A stretch of 64,000 nt of DNA, taken from assembly GCF_001625305.1 (NCBI RefSeq), contig NW_017804054.1, forward strand, positions 2,514,042 through 2,578,041, read 5' to 3'. Origin of the DNA: Branchiostoma belcheri. Taxonomy: Eukaryota > Chordata > Leptocardii > Amphioxiformes > Branchiostomatidae. Shown here one piece after another: positions 1-12,655 of this stretch. How positions within the stretch are numbered: position 1 is the stretch's first letter; each line of letters opens with the position of its first letter. The notes beneath the pieces were generated by a model that saw only the letters and a program-made list of their open reading frames with translations, searched no databases and had not been told where the DNA came from. Made by a program: the position numbers and the translations under genes.

Positions 1-285
1 CATTTGGATCAGTATTTCATACTTTGGGCATCTAAAAAACCTCAAAAACAAACCCCAACATTAGTCCTTTATTTTCTGGGTGGTACCCTAAAATAAATCA
101 GGTCCTTCCAGTAACCATTTTTCGTCAGAATTTTGGGGCATTTTTTTCACCAAGAATGTCGACATACATTGAGACAGTGTTGTTTCAATTTAGCATGTAG
201 ATAACAGACTAGAATATTGACTTTGAAAAATCTGGTTTCCAACCCCTAAAAACTGCACTGGATACCTCTCTTTCGTACGACGCAG
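1..285. repeat. Dispersed repeat R2, copy 1 (starts outside the window)
   Basis: This stretch aligns by eye, in the same orientation, with 37680-37965. Shared anchors in the same order are TTTTCTGGGT, GTACCCTAAAA, TTCCAGTAAC, TTTTTCGTCA, ACATTG and GCACTGGAT. The copies are diverged and gapped. No coding potential is visible. The family is not recognised; it may be part of a non-autonomous transposon or an old segmental duplication. Confidence 0.6.
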
Positions 286-489
286 CATGATACGCATTGC
301 TCGTATTCAAGGTAAACAGGTATTCTGAGGACACGTGTTGAATGATTACCTGCAAATCCCATCTATATCTAGAGTTGTAGTGGTAATGTGTGGTGCACGA
401 CACAAGATATTGCTGCCTTTGCCTTCGTAATGTATTTTGTTGTAGCCGTTCAAATAAAGAATGTAATTTCAACCCACAACAATCGTCTG

Positions 490-985
490 TCTGGTCGGAT
501 GGACTACCATCCACGAAAAAAAATACTTAGGCCACAGCTGTGCCTCCGCTTCGGGAAGAAACTGTTGAACAGTCCCTTCTTTAGAAACTTGCTCCCCCCC
601 TCCCGTGGGCAGACAAGTAACAGCTGCAGGCACACAAGACATTGTAACGATCTAAACACAATCAGAACTAGAACTGAAAGATTTAGAAACAGTAGCATAC
701 CTTTCCTTGTAAGACTACTGAACAAATACAACAATCTGTCATGACACGGTATATGCTATTGTAAATACTTTTAACAATTTTGCTGTTTTTAACCGCTTGA
801 CTATGATCGCCACCTATTGTAAATACTTTTAATAATTGCTGTTTTTAACTGTCTTTAATAATCGCTTTTAATATTTGTGCCAACCGTTTTTAACAATTTG
901 TAATGCGGCAGATCAATTCAGGGCCCTGCGGGGACCCTGCTACTCTGTACAGCATAGTACGAAAGAAATAAACCAGTATTATTAT
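490..985 (+). mobile_element. 3' end of a CR1/jockey-like LINE (end of RT ORF plus 3' UTR)
   Basis: The plus-strand reading frame that stops at 744 has, over its last ~70 residues, the layout usual at the C-terminus of CR1/jockey-type LINE reverse transcriptases: an LLNSPFFRNLLPPSR-like stretch, then RTRTERFRNSSIPF and LVRLLN just before the stop. About 240 bp of AT-rich 3' UTR follow, ending in AATAAACC and an ATTATTATATTATA tail. Upstream ORF and RT core are absent, so this is a 5'-truncated dead copy. The family name is inferred from the C-terminal pattern only. Confidence 0.6.
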
Positions 986-1002
986 ATTATAAGTAATTTC
1001 TT

Positions 1003-1530
1003 GGATAACATCAGCGTGTGCATTAATTCCCGCCTGACTTTGTAAAAAGAAAAGAAATTAGGTTGCCCTATGACAGTGGTCAACATGCTGAAAATGTGTA
1101 AAGATGTCTGTTGCTATGCCGGAGCGAGGATAGCAGATAAATACATGTATAAAGAGAGGAGACAAGGCAAGGCTCTGATGTCTTTTACTTTGATGCAGTG
1201 ATGCATTTCATTCAATCTATATGTAATGGGCGCTATGTATATTTGGTGTCCCCACAGAATCGAAACCGTTTGTACAGAGAAGTTGTTTTAGTGAGATATT
1301 GATGTTGTAATAGATGAAAGTAAACTTAGCATAATGTACGTATCATTTCTTGTTCAACACTGGTTATAATGTCAAAATTTATAATTAAAAATGTAGGAAT
1401 CTTCACGTTGTTTTTAGGCCCGCCTTGCTTTGTATCGCATTCGATTTGGAGTCTGCTGAGGATGCCACCCATCAAATGTACTTGCTGTGGCCTAACACAC
1501 CTTACCTTGGGCGAGGTCATTCTTAGACAT
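1003..1530. repeat. Dispersed repeat R1, copy a
   Basis: Aligns by eye with 32064-32395, 36571-37085 and, for its end only, 55231-55320. Landmarks in order are GATAACATCAGCG, AAAGATGTCTGTTGC, GAGGAGACAAG, TCTTTTACTTTGATGCAGTG, CATTTGTACA-like, CCGCCTTG and ACTTGCTGTGGCCTAA. All copies are in the plus orientation. No long ORF or terminal inverted repeat is evident, so the class is unknown. Confidence 0.65.
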
Positions 1531-3018
1531 AATAGGAAACCTCGCCACAGGCAAAGCTTATCGTTATGCAGGTAACGGTAACACCACAAAATGATTTGAA
1601 ATCCTGCCTGCTGGGGTTATTTTCGAAACGTCAACTAAGGGTTGTTGGTAAATCGAAAGGATGGTATTAATATGGCGAGTGTTTCTGACGTTAATATCTA
1701 AAGCAGTATTTTCTTATGATGTATTATCTCGTAAAATGATGGCAACGATGCAAGTAAAACTATTGTTACAATTATGACAGTAAAACTCAATATGCAGCAG
1801 CAGCAGTCGTTTGTTGTGGTGAATTAGCACAAGCGTTATAAGCGCCCTCTAGGGAACCTTGAAGAGTTGACAAGATTTGTTACTGTCATGGCATATTTTA
1901 AAGAGTTTCGAGAATTCGAGAATTGAATTCAGTCATAAAGAAAATGGAGCAAGCAACTTTCCGGATTAAAACGTTGCGGTGGTCTTATTCCGGTTTTAAT
2001 TGACCGTGGGAACGACAGTATTTATTATTATTATTAATGGTAGCAAAATCCATAAGACAAAATTTTATAAACATACAATAAGTTTTAAAAACTGGCAAAG
2101 AGTACGTAAGAATCATATCAAATCTAGACCACTGTCGGCTTTGTCAGAATAATCTATGACCAATCACTTCCGAACGTAATCTCGCGAGAGTTATGGACAC
2201 GTGACCTTCCCCACAATAGAAATCTGGACACGTGATGTCAGAAAATGCTCGAACGTTCCAGGTCATTCATATTGTTCACTGCCTCTGGCTTCTCAGTGAT
2301 GACCAAAGTGCCTCTGTATAAAATATATTCTTTTGCATATGCTTCTAAAATAATGGTCCTGTTTAGTGTCCAGTATCCTGACGTTGTCCAGTGAAACATC
2401 TTGCCAAGTGATCCGATATGGAAGAACTTTTTGCACAATTGTAGACGGTACAATGTATGGCAACAGCTATAATTGAACAAAGTACAAAATAAGTATAGAA
2501 GAAGCTTATATTGAAAAAAAAACTAATAAACCCTAATTACTCAAACAACAGGGGCTAGTCCAAGTGGCAAATCTATCTTTGATACACTGTTACAATCGAG
2601 TGGGGCTAATCACGATTTTTGGTATTTTTCAAATAACAAAGCAGTCTTTTACATATTTATTTTTTTTTTCAATCTGGGAGTTGCATGTATTACAAATTTG
2701 AAAATTACAAATACATATCAAAATTTGTCTGTAGTATAGAATCTCTTAAAATTCATTGTGCTTGATTCCAGAATTGTGAAAAGCTTAGTACGTAAAAAAA
2801 AATAAATGTAGATAAAATGAATGTGTTGACAGCGCTCTGTCTCGCAAATGTAGAATTCTTTGCTTTGTAATTCCTTGGCATGAAATATGGTATACCACAT
2901 TTTGAGATGTGTATGTGGTTGTTATAAATGCAATCCTCGTGTACCATTGTGTAGAAATAAAGTTCAGCACCCTACTACCGATATACTGACATGGATAAAG
3001 TTGTCAAAATACATAACA
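1531..3018. other. Intergenic, no gene recognised
   Basis: Short AT-rich sequence with a small TAT-triplet run near 2020-2035 and only spurious short reading frames. No splice-bounded coding stretch with a recognisable domain is visible. Confidence 0.5.
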
Positions 3019-3100
3019 TAAAAGAACTTTATTGACACAACAAAAGTACAGCGACTTTTGTAAGGTCTCAAACATCAATTGCAGTTATGCCAAATAAATT
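3019..3100 (-). mobile_element. LINE 3' terminus (family L, minus strand)
   Basis: On the minus strand this reads GTACTTTTGTTGTGTCAATAAAG and on into a T/A-rich tail. It matches the end of the LINE fragment at 31573-31980 (GTAGTTTTGTTGTGTC..AATAAAG) and resembles the sequence just before exon 3 of gene B at about 42318-42345. Only the 3' end was recognised here. Confidence 0.5.
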
Positions 3101-6100
3101 GCCATTTAAGATTTCTACGTCAATACCGTCCCTTGGGTGATGGACTGAACTTAACTAAACGGTACTAGTGGCGTTTTATGGCTGTCGTGAATCTCCAAAG
3201 ACCAAACCACCATTTATATAATGCCTTTCTAAGCTTCAGGGGACCTCCCTAACGGTAAGTGTGATGTCTTCTAGGGGATAATAAAAAAAAACTCACAATT
3301 GCCAGCACTCCGTAGGCGTTAGTTTCTTTATTGCACTGTTAATGTGCACTCAGCCTTGCACTGGGTGAAAAGAGACATTAACTGTAAATTTATATATGGT
3401 GATAAACTGTTGATTGATGTGTAGACTTGGTTGGTACCAAAGTTTGGATGTTTATAATGTACAAGTGTCTCCCAACTTAACTATACACTTTTTAAGCCCA
3501 TGTGAGACATTTTGAACCGTACTCCAAATACAAGCCGGCCAATGTTTGCTGACGTTTGCTTTGGGTTAATTCTGAGTCAAATTTGACAGCAAACAAAGAC
3601 CCGCCCTGCTCACGAACTTCAGTCAAACCTCCAGACAACCATGGCCGAATCTTTCGTCCACACCTAAACGTTTTATAAACATTTGGAAACATTCTGCTAG
3701 TTTATATTATAGTAACACTGCAAATTTAACATATGATCAAAAATCAAGATGGTCCTGAATATTTGTTTGTGACGCCGACTAAAACCAAAAACGAAGGAGA
3801 TAACCAAGAATTAACAAGATGTTTCACAACGTTTATTTGTGTAAAAGCTCAGTCACAAGGAACTTAACAATCATTCAAAACTTGCTACATGCACATTTTA
3901 CTCCTTTTATTCTGGTACATATATGTACATACATGTATTTAGCTTTGTTAGATCTTTTGTTGTAAAAGACCATACAAATGTCCCTGTACTTTTTGTTCAG
4001 TAAATAAAGAATCTATATGTATACAGGGAAGGTAAAAGAAAAGAATATGCATCTAATGAATAACCTTTGAAGTTGGAAGTGTCAAAGATGAATGGCTGAC
4101 TCGCATGTAACCGCTACGGGGTGTCGTAGGCAAAACATTCGTCACCATTTATCCCCGGCCCACCTGTGGCGAACGCCGTTTGAGTCGTGTTAGACGGGAT
4201 AGAAGGCAAGACTAGCCAATTTAAAAGTGTTTCTAACGACAGAAACGTTTTAACCAAGTCAAGTTTAGTACATCATTACATCGACTTCCCGTGGTCTCGG
4301 CGTCAAGAAGGCCCTGTATGTTTTATGATGGTCTTAAATATCTATCACAATTATAGGACCTTTGCAAATAAATGGCAACAAGCGTGACATACGTAAGGCA
4401 GTATCAGTTCTTATATACTATTTTGACTGAACTTCTCTGCATACAGATATGTTTCTGTAGAGGACGGAGGAAATATCTTGATTTTATTTTAATTCCTTAT
4501 CTGTTGTCTCTACATTTAAACTGTCTTGCAGAGTAATTGTCTTGGTCACTGTACTAGCCAGGCATCTGCACATGTAACGGCCATCTTAGTCAGAACTAGA
4601 CTGAGGTCTATTAGTCTAAGTTAGCTGAATTTATTGGGTGGTTTCATAGTACAAGCATGGTCTTTAGGAAGCTATAAAAATCATTATAACGGAAGCAAGT
4701 AACTAAACTTTTCTACGCGTAATGTTCCTGGTAACCTAGCACGATGTTGACTTACAGCTAGCTATAGGCATATTTTGCTACAAAAGATACTGCTTGAACA
4801 TCTGGAACATACGTTAAAGCTACAAAAAAGACTGGGATATTGCTATAAAATCTTAATATCTTAAATGCTTACAATTTTAAAACACATTATTCTTTTAAAT
4901 AAATCACTAGTTATGCGAAGCAGACTGTATAGAGGGTCCGAACAATATTGCAAACCCATTCTGAATCATATCTAAAAAAATCGTACAATGACCCCATCAG
5001 GACATCAAGAAAACGTCAAACCATCGGTCTTCCAAATCCTTGTTGTCATCTCTTAAATCTTGCCTATCCGTTATGCATTCGGCATAAAAGATCTACGGAC
5101 AGATTACCAGATTTGAGAAATGGCACCGGTGCTATCAAGTTGAACTGGAATGATCATAACAAGACACCAGGGGAATTTTCAAAGGAAGCAATGTTTCAAT
5201 AAGTCAGGTTCTATATTATTGAAATTCAATCTTTGCATTAGTACATTAAAACAAAATAGACATGCCATAGTTCAGTTGCTGAATACTTTATACAGACGAC
5301 TATGAAGTTAAAACCCTTAAAGCATCGTAGGCAGAAAACCATAAAATATAGAAAACCATACAAAAACTAGACGGGCGTGTTCAGACTAACGCTTCGCCAT
5401 TTCGGCATCAGATCCCGTATTCCTGACCGGTTATGCATGGAGACATTGTGAGCCATGGAGATTCTCTTTGAAGAAGTGCCCTATATAAAAGAGGTTCAGT
5501 GGTAACCTTTGAAATGTAAAGATCAACTGGTGAATGCATGAATCTGTGGGCGACGTTTCTTTCCGCCCATAGTTAGTCATATCCCGATCTGCTTTCAAGA
5601 CATTCCAATGTGAAAACAAATCTTTGACGATAAAGTACAGCAAATACACAGGTTATCCGGATTTCTAACAATCTTTAAGGCACAAAGTGCGTGTAACCAT
5701 TTGTAAAGATGCTAGCATCATTTGCGCACTCACACATGTCTAGTACTAAAAACACCCCGGCACAATTACGTCCCTGGTAACAAACAGGACATTTAGCTTT
5801 ATATATTCTATGTTTTGAAGGCGTCAGCTTTGAATCTAAGCCACTAAAAGTGTCGTGATCCTTTTAGGGGACTTGCGGCTCTTGCCTTGGGAAGCACAGT
5901 GCAATTTAATAGTGATATAAAATGCTGGAGGTTCTCGAAGGGGGACCTTCTTTCCGTCACACCACTGCGGGATATATTTCTTTCTTGGCATGGTAAAAGC
6001 TAGTATTAGTCTGCAAGTAAATGGCAACGAAGCGTGAGTGTCTTAATTATCCTCAAGAGAAGGACCTTATGACTAAGAAAGCTGACGTCTGGGGCACAGA

Positions 6101-6250
6101 CGAGATGAAGGGGTTGGATGCCAATTGCCACACACACTGACAACGGCACGATAGGGAATACGGTCGAGCAACACTTTTCCTGCGCATTAACGTCACATGC
6201 TGTATACTCACCACCGAGTGAATGACGCCCTTATCGGTTTCTGACATCGG
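3101..6250. other. Intergenic, no gene recognised
   Basis: About 3 kb with only short reading frames that lack recognisable domains. The longest, 4948-5202, does not start with ATG and resembles no family I know. No RNA gene was recognised. Confidence 0.5.
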
Positions 6251-6254
6251 GTGT

Positions 6255-6400
6255 TGATGTAGTGGCTGGCTTTACCGGTTTAGTACTTCTTTAGAACTCA
6301 ATCGTCCAGCTGGCATCGAGTCTAGAGCTACTGCGTTCACGAAGGAAACGCATTTCAAAACCGACAATCGCCAAGACGCTGCCTAGTAAATTTCCATCTG
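6255..6400 (+). other. Candidate 5' UTR exon of the somatostatin-type receptor
   Basis: A GC-richer stretch ends in a strong donor, TCTG|GTAAGT, with the GT at 6401. The receptor ATG lies 416 bp further on, and a usable acceptor (TATTATAG) ends at 6787, 28 bp before that ATG. A non-coding leader exon spliced to the coding exon would be ordinary for this receptor class. The upstream edge of the exon is a guess and no transcript evidence is available. Confidence 0.3.
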
Positions 6401-6815
6401 GTAAGTAACTCCTCTTTTCTTCTGAATCACATGTTTACAGTTATCGAATTATATGCATGCTACAATAGATATAGATATTGGACTGTAGATTAGCTCATCG
6501 TAATAATAATCTAACTTTAAGGTTGAATGGCTAATTAGTCATCTTTATTGCAGGTTACTTATGAAAAATTAAACGAGCCATGAGTAATGAGGTCCTATGT
6601 GGTTAAAAGATTGGTCCCAAGGTAATTTATTGCTACATGCATATTGGTGATTACCAAAAGCCATTAAATTCCTCAATATGGCGAGCTCTAATTAAGTACC
6701 TGTTGCATTAAGAAACGTTTAAAGCTGGAATACTGGTTGACTAACGTGTCTTTAAAATTTACTTTTGACAAAACAAGGATATTATAGAGCATCATCAAGT
6801 GTTACTGAAAAGAAG

Positions 6816-8042
6816 ATGGCGGCAGCAAACAATACAACCGTCCAGATGGCAGGTTCTACTGAGAACATCAAAGATGTGCTTACTGGAACTTACGCTGCCA
6901 TCTGCACGTTAGGCTTGCTCGTGAATGTCATTCTCATCACTACGATTTTAACAAGTCGTCGTCTGCGAACAATACCGAACATTTACCTGCTCAACCTAGC
7001 CATTGCTGATGAGTTGTTTCTCATGGGGATTCCCTTCTTCGCGACGAATATTTATAAAGAAACGTGGCCGTTTGGGAACATCGTGTGCAAAATCGTCCTT
7101 TCATCGGACACGACGACGATGTTTACCAGCATCTTCTGCCTGACCGCCATGAGCGCTGACCGCTGCATCGCCGCGGCATTGCCGCTAAAGTCCCGAAGAT
7201 GTCGGACAGTCAAAACTGCTGCGGTGATTAACGGCTTCATGTGGGTTTTGGGACTCGCTGTCTCTTCACCAGTCCTCGCGTTTGCCACAACAGAAACAAT
7301 TTCGTCCACGGGACAGACCTTTTGCAACATTTATTGGCCTAAACCTGTGGGGATATGGGCATTAAGTTTTGTTCTGTACAGCACATTCGTTGGCTTTGTT
7401 CTTCCTTTCTTGGTGGTACTGATATGTAGTGTAGTCCTGGTTTGTGTGTACAGGTCATCAGTTGGCAGTAGATACGGTCGACGAATGCAAAAGCAGCTAA
7501 CTCTAAGTTGTGTTGTATATGGTATGGTTGTTCTATTTGCTTTATCCTGGCTTCCTTTTTATATATTCCAAATACTGAACATGACTGAACACTTTCTTAT
7601 GACTCCAGAAAACAGCTGGATTCCTTACAGTGTCGTTATACTAAGTTACAGCAATAGTGTTTTTAATCCTGTTATCTCTATTATACTTAACAAACAGTGC
7701 CGTCATTATATGAGGGATACGATTCGTAAAAGTCTGCATAGACACATTGCTCTAAGGAAACTTACAAGAAGGGCCACCAAACGTACACACGCTTCAAACG
7801 CCTTGCAAGCTACGCCTACTCCTACCGTAGGGCACAGTCCGGAAATGAGCTCTTTTTGTGGGAGGCGCTTTTCTCGTCAAGGCAATCCTGTAGGAAATGG
7901 AGTACCAAATGTACAAGAAACAAACTTTCTTTCACCAAACATGTGCAACTTATCTATTGTGCCGAGTAGACGAATCATTGTGGAAAACAATGTAACTAAA
8001 AACCAAACAGTCGCAAATGATATGCTAAACAATGATGGTTAA
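6816..8042 (+). CDS. Somatostatin/allatostatin-C-type peptide GPCR, intronless coding region
   Basis: Predicted seven-transmembrane peptide receptor of 408 residues at the plasma membrane. The start is the ATG at 6816 (A at -3, G at +4), which puts two N-glycosylation sequons (N5, N6) in the short N-terminus; an in-frame TTG upstream at 6765 is not a credible animal start. TM2 has LAIADELFLMGIPF, close to the somatostatin-receptor LAVADELF signature. C91 and C170 can form the TM3-ECL2 disulfide, and D98 matches the TM3 aspartate that binds the ligand's basic residue in somatostatin and opioid receptors. The MSADR stretch resembles allatostatin-C receptors. Three micro-switches are unusual: DRC (115-117) for DRY, SWLP (244-247) for CWxP, and NPVIS (284-288) for NPxxY. 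The tail is about 115 residues, Ser/Thr/Arg-rich. A single coding exon is common in this clade. The alternative is a melanin-concentrating-hormone or opioid-like receptor; the ligand cannot be read from sequence. Confidence 0.9.
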   Translation: MAAANNTTVQMAGSTENIKDVLTGTYAAICTLGLLVNVILITTILTSRRLRTIPNIYLLNLAIADELFLMGIPFFATNIYKETWPFGNIVCKIVLSSDTTTMFTSIFCLTAMSADRCIAAALPLKSRRCRTVKTAAVINGFMWVLGLAVSSPVLAFATTETISSTGQTFCNIYWPKPVGIWALSFVLYSTFVGFVLPFLVVLICSVVLVCVYRSSVGSRYGRRMQKQLTLSCVVYGMVVLFALSWLPFYIFQILNMTEHFLMTPENSWIPYSVVILSYSNSVFNPVISIILNKQCRHYMRDTIRKSLHRHIALRKLTRRATKRTHASNALQATPTPTVGHSPEMSSFCGRRFSRQGNPVGNGVPNVQETNFLSPNMCNLSIVPSRRIIVENNVTKNQTVANDMLNNDG

Positions 8043-8449
8043 TGGACATTGTATGTATTTTGCTTTTACACGACTACATGATTTTGCTGGATAGTATAGA
8101 TGAATGTATTGTATATACAAAATATGTCTATGAACTAGTAAGAGGATTCAAGGATATGAATTAAATAATTTGGATGGAATTTATAATAATAATATTGTTA
8201 AACAAGCTAGAATTTATATTTGTGATGTAGTTGACCCTAGTTGTTACTTTTTCGAAAACGCATGCAGTACCTAAAAATATAATCTAAGATGCTCTTTTAA
8301 AACGTAAGGTGCACTAAACATTTTACTCTTATTATTGAATAATACCAGTAAACATGTGTCTGAATTGTGATTTTGAATTCAAAGTGCAATTAAATGATTA
8401 CTCAAATGTTGTCAAAGTCAATTTTGTGATGGGGAAAATGTTAAGCGTA

Positions 8450-8455
8450 AATAAA
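8450..8455 (+). promoter_or_regulatory. Possible poly(A) signal AATAAA
   Basis: A canonical AATAAA about 410 bp after the stop codon of the somatostatin-type receptor. It is plausible as the mRNA end, but such hexamers are common in this AT-rich DNA. Confidence 0.3.
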
Positions 8456-9030
8456 ACAGCTCCTAGCTTACGAATTTTATCAACATCTTTTTTCTCATTT
8501 GTACGATGGGTTCCCTGTTTGGTTCATAATAATCTTAAACAGAGGAAAACTAAAATCAATGTTCTTCATCATCAATGAGAAAGCAAAGGGAAAGTACTAA
8601 TTCATCACTACATAAAGTAACTATTATTAAAAGACTGATCGCAAGGGCAAAATATGATTGGCTGATATGACGTTGTACCTAGCAGGTAATGGCATGCTTT
8701 CAAGTTTTCCTGTTAAAAGCATGCAAAATCCATATTCCATGACTGCAACGCTGTTAGTATAGGGTGACTTTTAAAGATAACAAAAAGTAGCCATTGGCTG
8801 TCTAAATGCAGTGACGCACAACGAAGTTGAATCGCATCATAGCAGAATATGCGTGATACCAGACAAACTAACTGGACAGATGTGGGTGTGTGTGTTTTGT
8901 ACATAGTTTGAATGGGTGAAATTTAACTCATTACAGAAAAGATAACAACAACCCTAAGGGTGGCAAAACATCATCAAAGCATCGCCGTATCATAACTAAA
9001 TTTCTAGTTTCATGTCACTTAATTTTCTTC

Positions 9031-9120
9031 CTTTTCATTTCGTTTATTTATTTAACCAGGGATTCAACATATCTCTCCAAACTTTTTCAATATGCCTTGG
9101 AGGGCAAGCCACACACACAC
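9031..9120 (-). mobile_element. Retroelement-like 3' tail (minus strand)
   Basis: On the minus strand this ends ..CCTGGTTAAATAAATAAACGAAATGAAA, a layout typical of non-LTR element 3' ends (AATAAA followed by a short simple-sequence tail). A (CA)6 run and a poly(A) stretch adjoin it. No coding part was recognised. Confidence 0.35.
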
Positions 9121-11784
9121 ACAAAAAAAAAAGAAAAAAATACAATAAAAACTAAGTGCTGAAAGAACAAACATATGTACAATCAAGGAGCACGAAGGTA
9201 GCGTTTTATAACGTTAATAGTTAGCAAGAACAGAAGAATAAGTGATCCAAACGAGGCAAAATTGATTAATAGTGGTGTGCTACGCTGAAGGGTGATTATA
9301 TCGGTTACACAGATACAGGGAGATACCATTCAGGTCATCTGCCTCACTCAAACCATCCATCAGTAGCCTTTATTGGCACCGCCTCCCGCCGTTCCTTCCC
9401 TTGAGTCGTTCTTAACCACGAGCATTTTGCATCCCTCCTAGTGTGATTTATCATTCTACTTTTGGGCAAAGACTTCAAAAACATACTGATACACGTCTGT
9501 ACACCGTTAGAAGTATACCTGATTTGAGACGATCCTGTTAATATATTAGGTAAGAACTGATAAGCCCTAAGCATAAAACATTTTAATTCTTGTTATGATG
9601 ACTTTGATAAACCGACATGTGTCATTTCCCCATCAGTCATTACCCACCCTATGCCCCTAAAGGGAACATTAGTTTTATCTTAATAGCGCTTTAGAGATTC
9701 AAAGGGCATTTGTTAAATACCCAATGTATAACTTGATTCCTACAAAGGCCAACTAAGACTATACTTTAAGAATTGTTCCTCAAATCGCCTGTGTGTGTTG
9801 CTGTTTGTAGAAATAATGACACCAGAGGCTTCATCTTCAACACATTTTCGATTTCTTTATTGATCTTTCTCCAAAGCGGAAGTCTTTCACTCTAGTTGTG
9901 TGCCTTAGCTTTATAAGCCCTCTACCTTTTTAGAACTAGTCAGTAGTCACTGGCCGTAGACAGACTAAGCATGTGTGCATATAAGCACGACCGTTTATTC
10001 TGAATCACATGTAAGGCCAATTTTCAACCAACTTTTCCCTTTGCCTATCGCATCCCTTAAAGATGAACCCTTAAATAAAGCAATGCTGACGTAATGCCTC
10101 GCGTATACCTTTCTGTGAATTAACTACAACGCGAAGAAGCATCTGCCTCGTTTACACTCGACACAAATGTACTCCAGGGAACGCTCCTGGGACCATTACT
10201 TCATGCAATATACGGAAATCTTCCTTTTTGCCGGCATTCATCAAATATAACTCTACGTGCCAATCATTTACAACAGTCCAAACACACAAAATATACACGA
10301 CACACATATCTAGATAGGTAGATAGTTGGCAAGAATATGAATAACGTTTGCTTTTTGCATCACGTTCTGTATTTTGAATCATTGTTATGGTGTAGTGGGT
10401 TGGTAATTGCGCAGCCAGTCTAGAAATAGACTGTCTCGGTAGAGACGTGACTAGCAAGGTCACTAAGCCTCCGTACACGCTTCTAAGGCTCCTAGGGCTC
10501 AGAGCTAACCTTTGACCCGTCCTCTAGTAACAAGCTGTATTCATATTCTTGCAAGGTTTTTACACAAAGGAGAAATTGGTCCATTCCCAGCAAAACAGAA
10601 CATTTCTTTTAGACGCCAGTGATAGTAGAATATCTGCTTATTGAACATTGCATTGCATGCCACAAACAACACATGCTTGGTATCTATATGATATTTTTCG
10701 ATTAAATAATGTTTCGCACCAATATATTGAGTTACTTTCCATTAACGCTGCTCTTATCATCATACATATGGATGACAATGTGCCTTATATAACTGATCTA
10801 TACATCCCCAACGACTTAATATGCTATATTCTTTCACCTGACTGACTCAGTAGGCTTTTAGTTAGAGGAACCTTTCCTCAACCCAAAAGGTTCAAACAAT
10901 TTGCATTGTCTCTTCTCAAAATAGACTCTTTGCTGTTTGTAAAATATACCTTTTCTTTTGCAATTTAACCAATATAGACCTGTCTCATTTTTACAATGTC
11001 TGCATTCTTAAGTTTATCCTAGTAATGACTAGTTACATATGATAGACGGATCACTGTCAGCAAAACCTGTACAATCTAATAGATATAAATATTTATTTGG
11101 CTATATCTGGATATCTGCCTTCTAGTTACCGGATGTAACCATCAGTTCTATGACTAAGGTATATGGCTAGGTCTTATATAAACACATTGTCATACAACGG
11201 GTTTATGAACGTCACATTTTATCGAAGCTCTAAAGCTCCAGGAATATACTTCGACGCATATCTGAACATATTCATCAGCACAACACTGATTTTTAGTCAA
11301 CACAACAACTAGATATTACCTTTTAGAAGAATTTACGAAGCACATTTTAATTAACAAGTTCGATTTCTAGAAGCAAAGGGGGTACATTTTATGTCTTGTT
11401 TTTATTTCACCAACCAAATTATGCTTCTTCTGCTCATCCTATTGTCTATTAACATAGTAAATGGTCTGTCACTTGAGAGTTATTAACTCCCAGGCCACCG
11501 TACGGGGTCAAAACTGACCCCAAGAGTATATACATATGTGCCATTTTGACATGTCATATCAGGATTATAAATCAGTCTGACATCTTTTTTTACTTTTATT
11601 ATAATAATGATATGGCACATAAATTAGGACTGCTATACAAAGGGGATGGCGGAATAGCAAACGGAATAATTCTAATGTTTATACATAAAAGAGTCAGTCT
11701 GGCCTGAAGTTGATATAAGGTATTGACAACTAGCCCACACCAGATCGACTTTACAGAAGGACAGCATTTCTTTTATCATGTCTT
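9121..11784. other. Intergenic, no gene recognised
   Basis: About 2.7 kb with no coding stretch bearing a recognisable domain and no obvious repeat. It may hold regulatory sequence for the flanking receptor genes, but nothing in it identifies such elements. Confidence 0.5.
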
Positions 11785-11927
11785 TTAAGGGGGTACACCC
11801 CAGTTTATTTGGCTACGTTTATGAGAAATGTCACCTTAAACTTGGACCCTCAAAACCCTTTCGTCACTTTTTTACCGCGCACTACCACGGAACCCGGTCG
11901 CGGAAGAATTGGGGTGTGCACCGTTAA
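11785..11927. mobile_element. Small MITE with TTAA at both ends
   Basis: The 143-bp unit starts TTAA-GGGGGTACACCCCAG and ends CTTGGGGTG-like: ATTGGGGTGTGCACCG-TTAA. The inner ends are imperfect inverted repeats (core ACACCCCA / TGGGGTGT) and both sides carry TTAA, the target duplicated by piggyBac-type transposases. There is no coding capacity, so it would have been moved in trans. Confidence 0.55.
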
Positions 11928-12649
11928 GTACACTACCCACGCACTGTACATCAACGGACGAATCGATATGTTATTATCGTAATCAATGTCTCACCATAAG
12001 ACATAAATACCAACACTGACAACATTGTATTTTTCACTCAACTATTCTCGAGATCTCAGGGGTAACTCATGTTGCCTTTTGTTAACAACTATCAAATATT
12101 TAGTTTTCAACTTTATTTTGCAGACAGGTATATTTCATTTGATTTGTTTTGATTTGTACACCAGCTGAACTTGTAATGGCTTCTCATTTCTTTATTGTTG
12201 TTACTACCTTGTTTTTGTTCGTTCATTTTTACGAGAATGTCTTTCTTTTTCATTGTTGTAAACATGTTCGAGATAGGCTCAAATGCAACACTCGTTTTGT
12301 GAGTTACTGAAATTCAACACAAGTGCATTTTTCCGACTAAATGTGTTGCTTTGGCAGAATGTAACTGCCGCATCGTAAACGATCAGCCTTCAGCAAATAA
12401 CTGGGCCCGAACATAGCTTGATTTCGTGCAGTCAACTCTGACTCTGTTGCCTTGGGCAATATTGTGTTACTTTATGCCGTGTCTTTCTGACTGATGTCAG
12501 CTTACTGTTAGCCCATATATAAGACTCAGTGAGCTCTGGCAGACAACTCCGGTAATTTGTTTTGAGCTGAATACTCCCACGAGTTTATGCCCTTAGCCAT
12601 TAGAGACATAAAAGATGAATACAAAATCACATTTCCATCTCTTTTAAGA

Positions 12650-12655
12650 TTTATT
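12650..12655 (-). promoter_or_regulatory. Possible poly(A) signal of gene A
   Basis: The minus-strand AATAAA lies about 245 bp after the stop codon of gene A. It is the closest canonical hexamer I noticed in the right orientation. Confidence 0.3.

Noticed and set aside
4948-5202. 84-codon frame as a small gene
   Set aside because: Non-ATG start, no domain recognised, no splice or codon-bias support.
6765-6815. 17-codon N-terminal extension of the somatostatin-type receptor
   Set aside because: It begins with TTG, not ATG. The ATG at 6816 has a good start context and gives a normal short glycosylated N-terminus.
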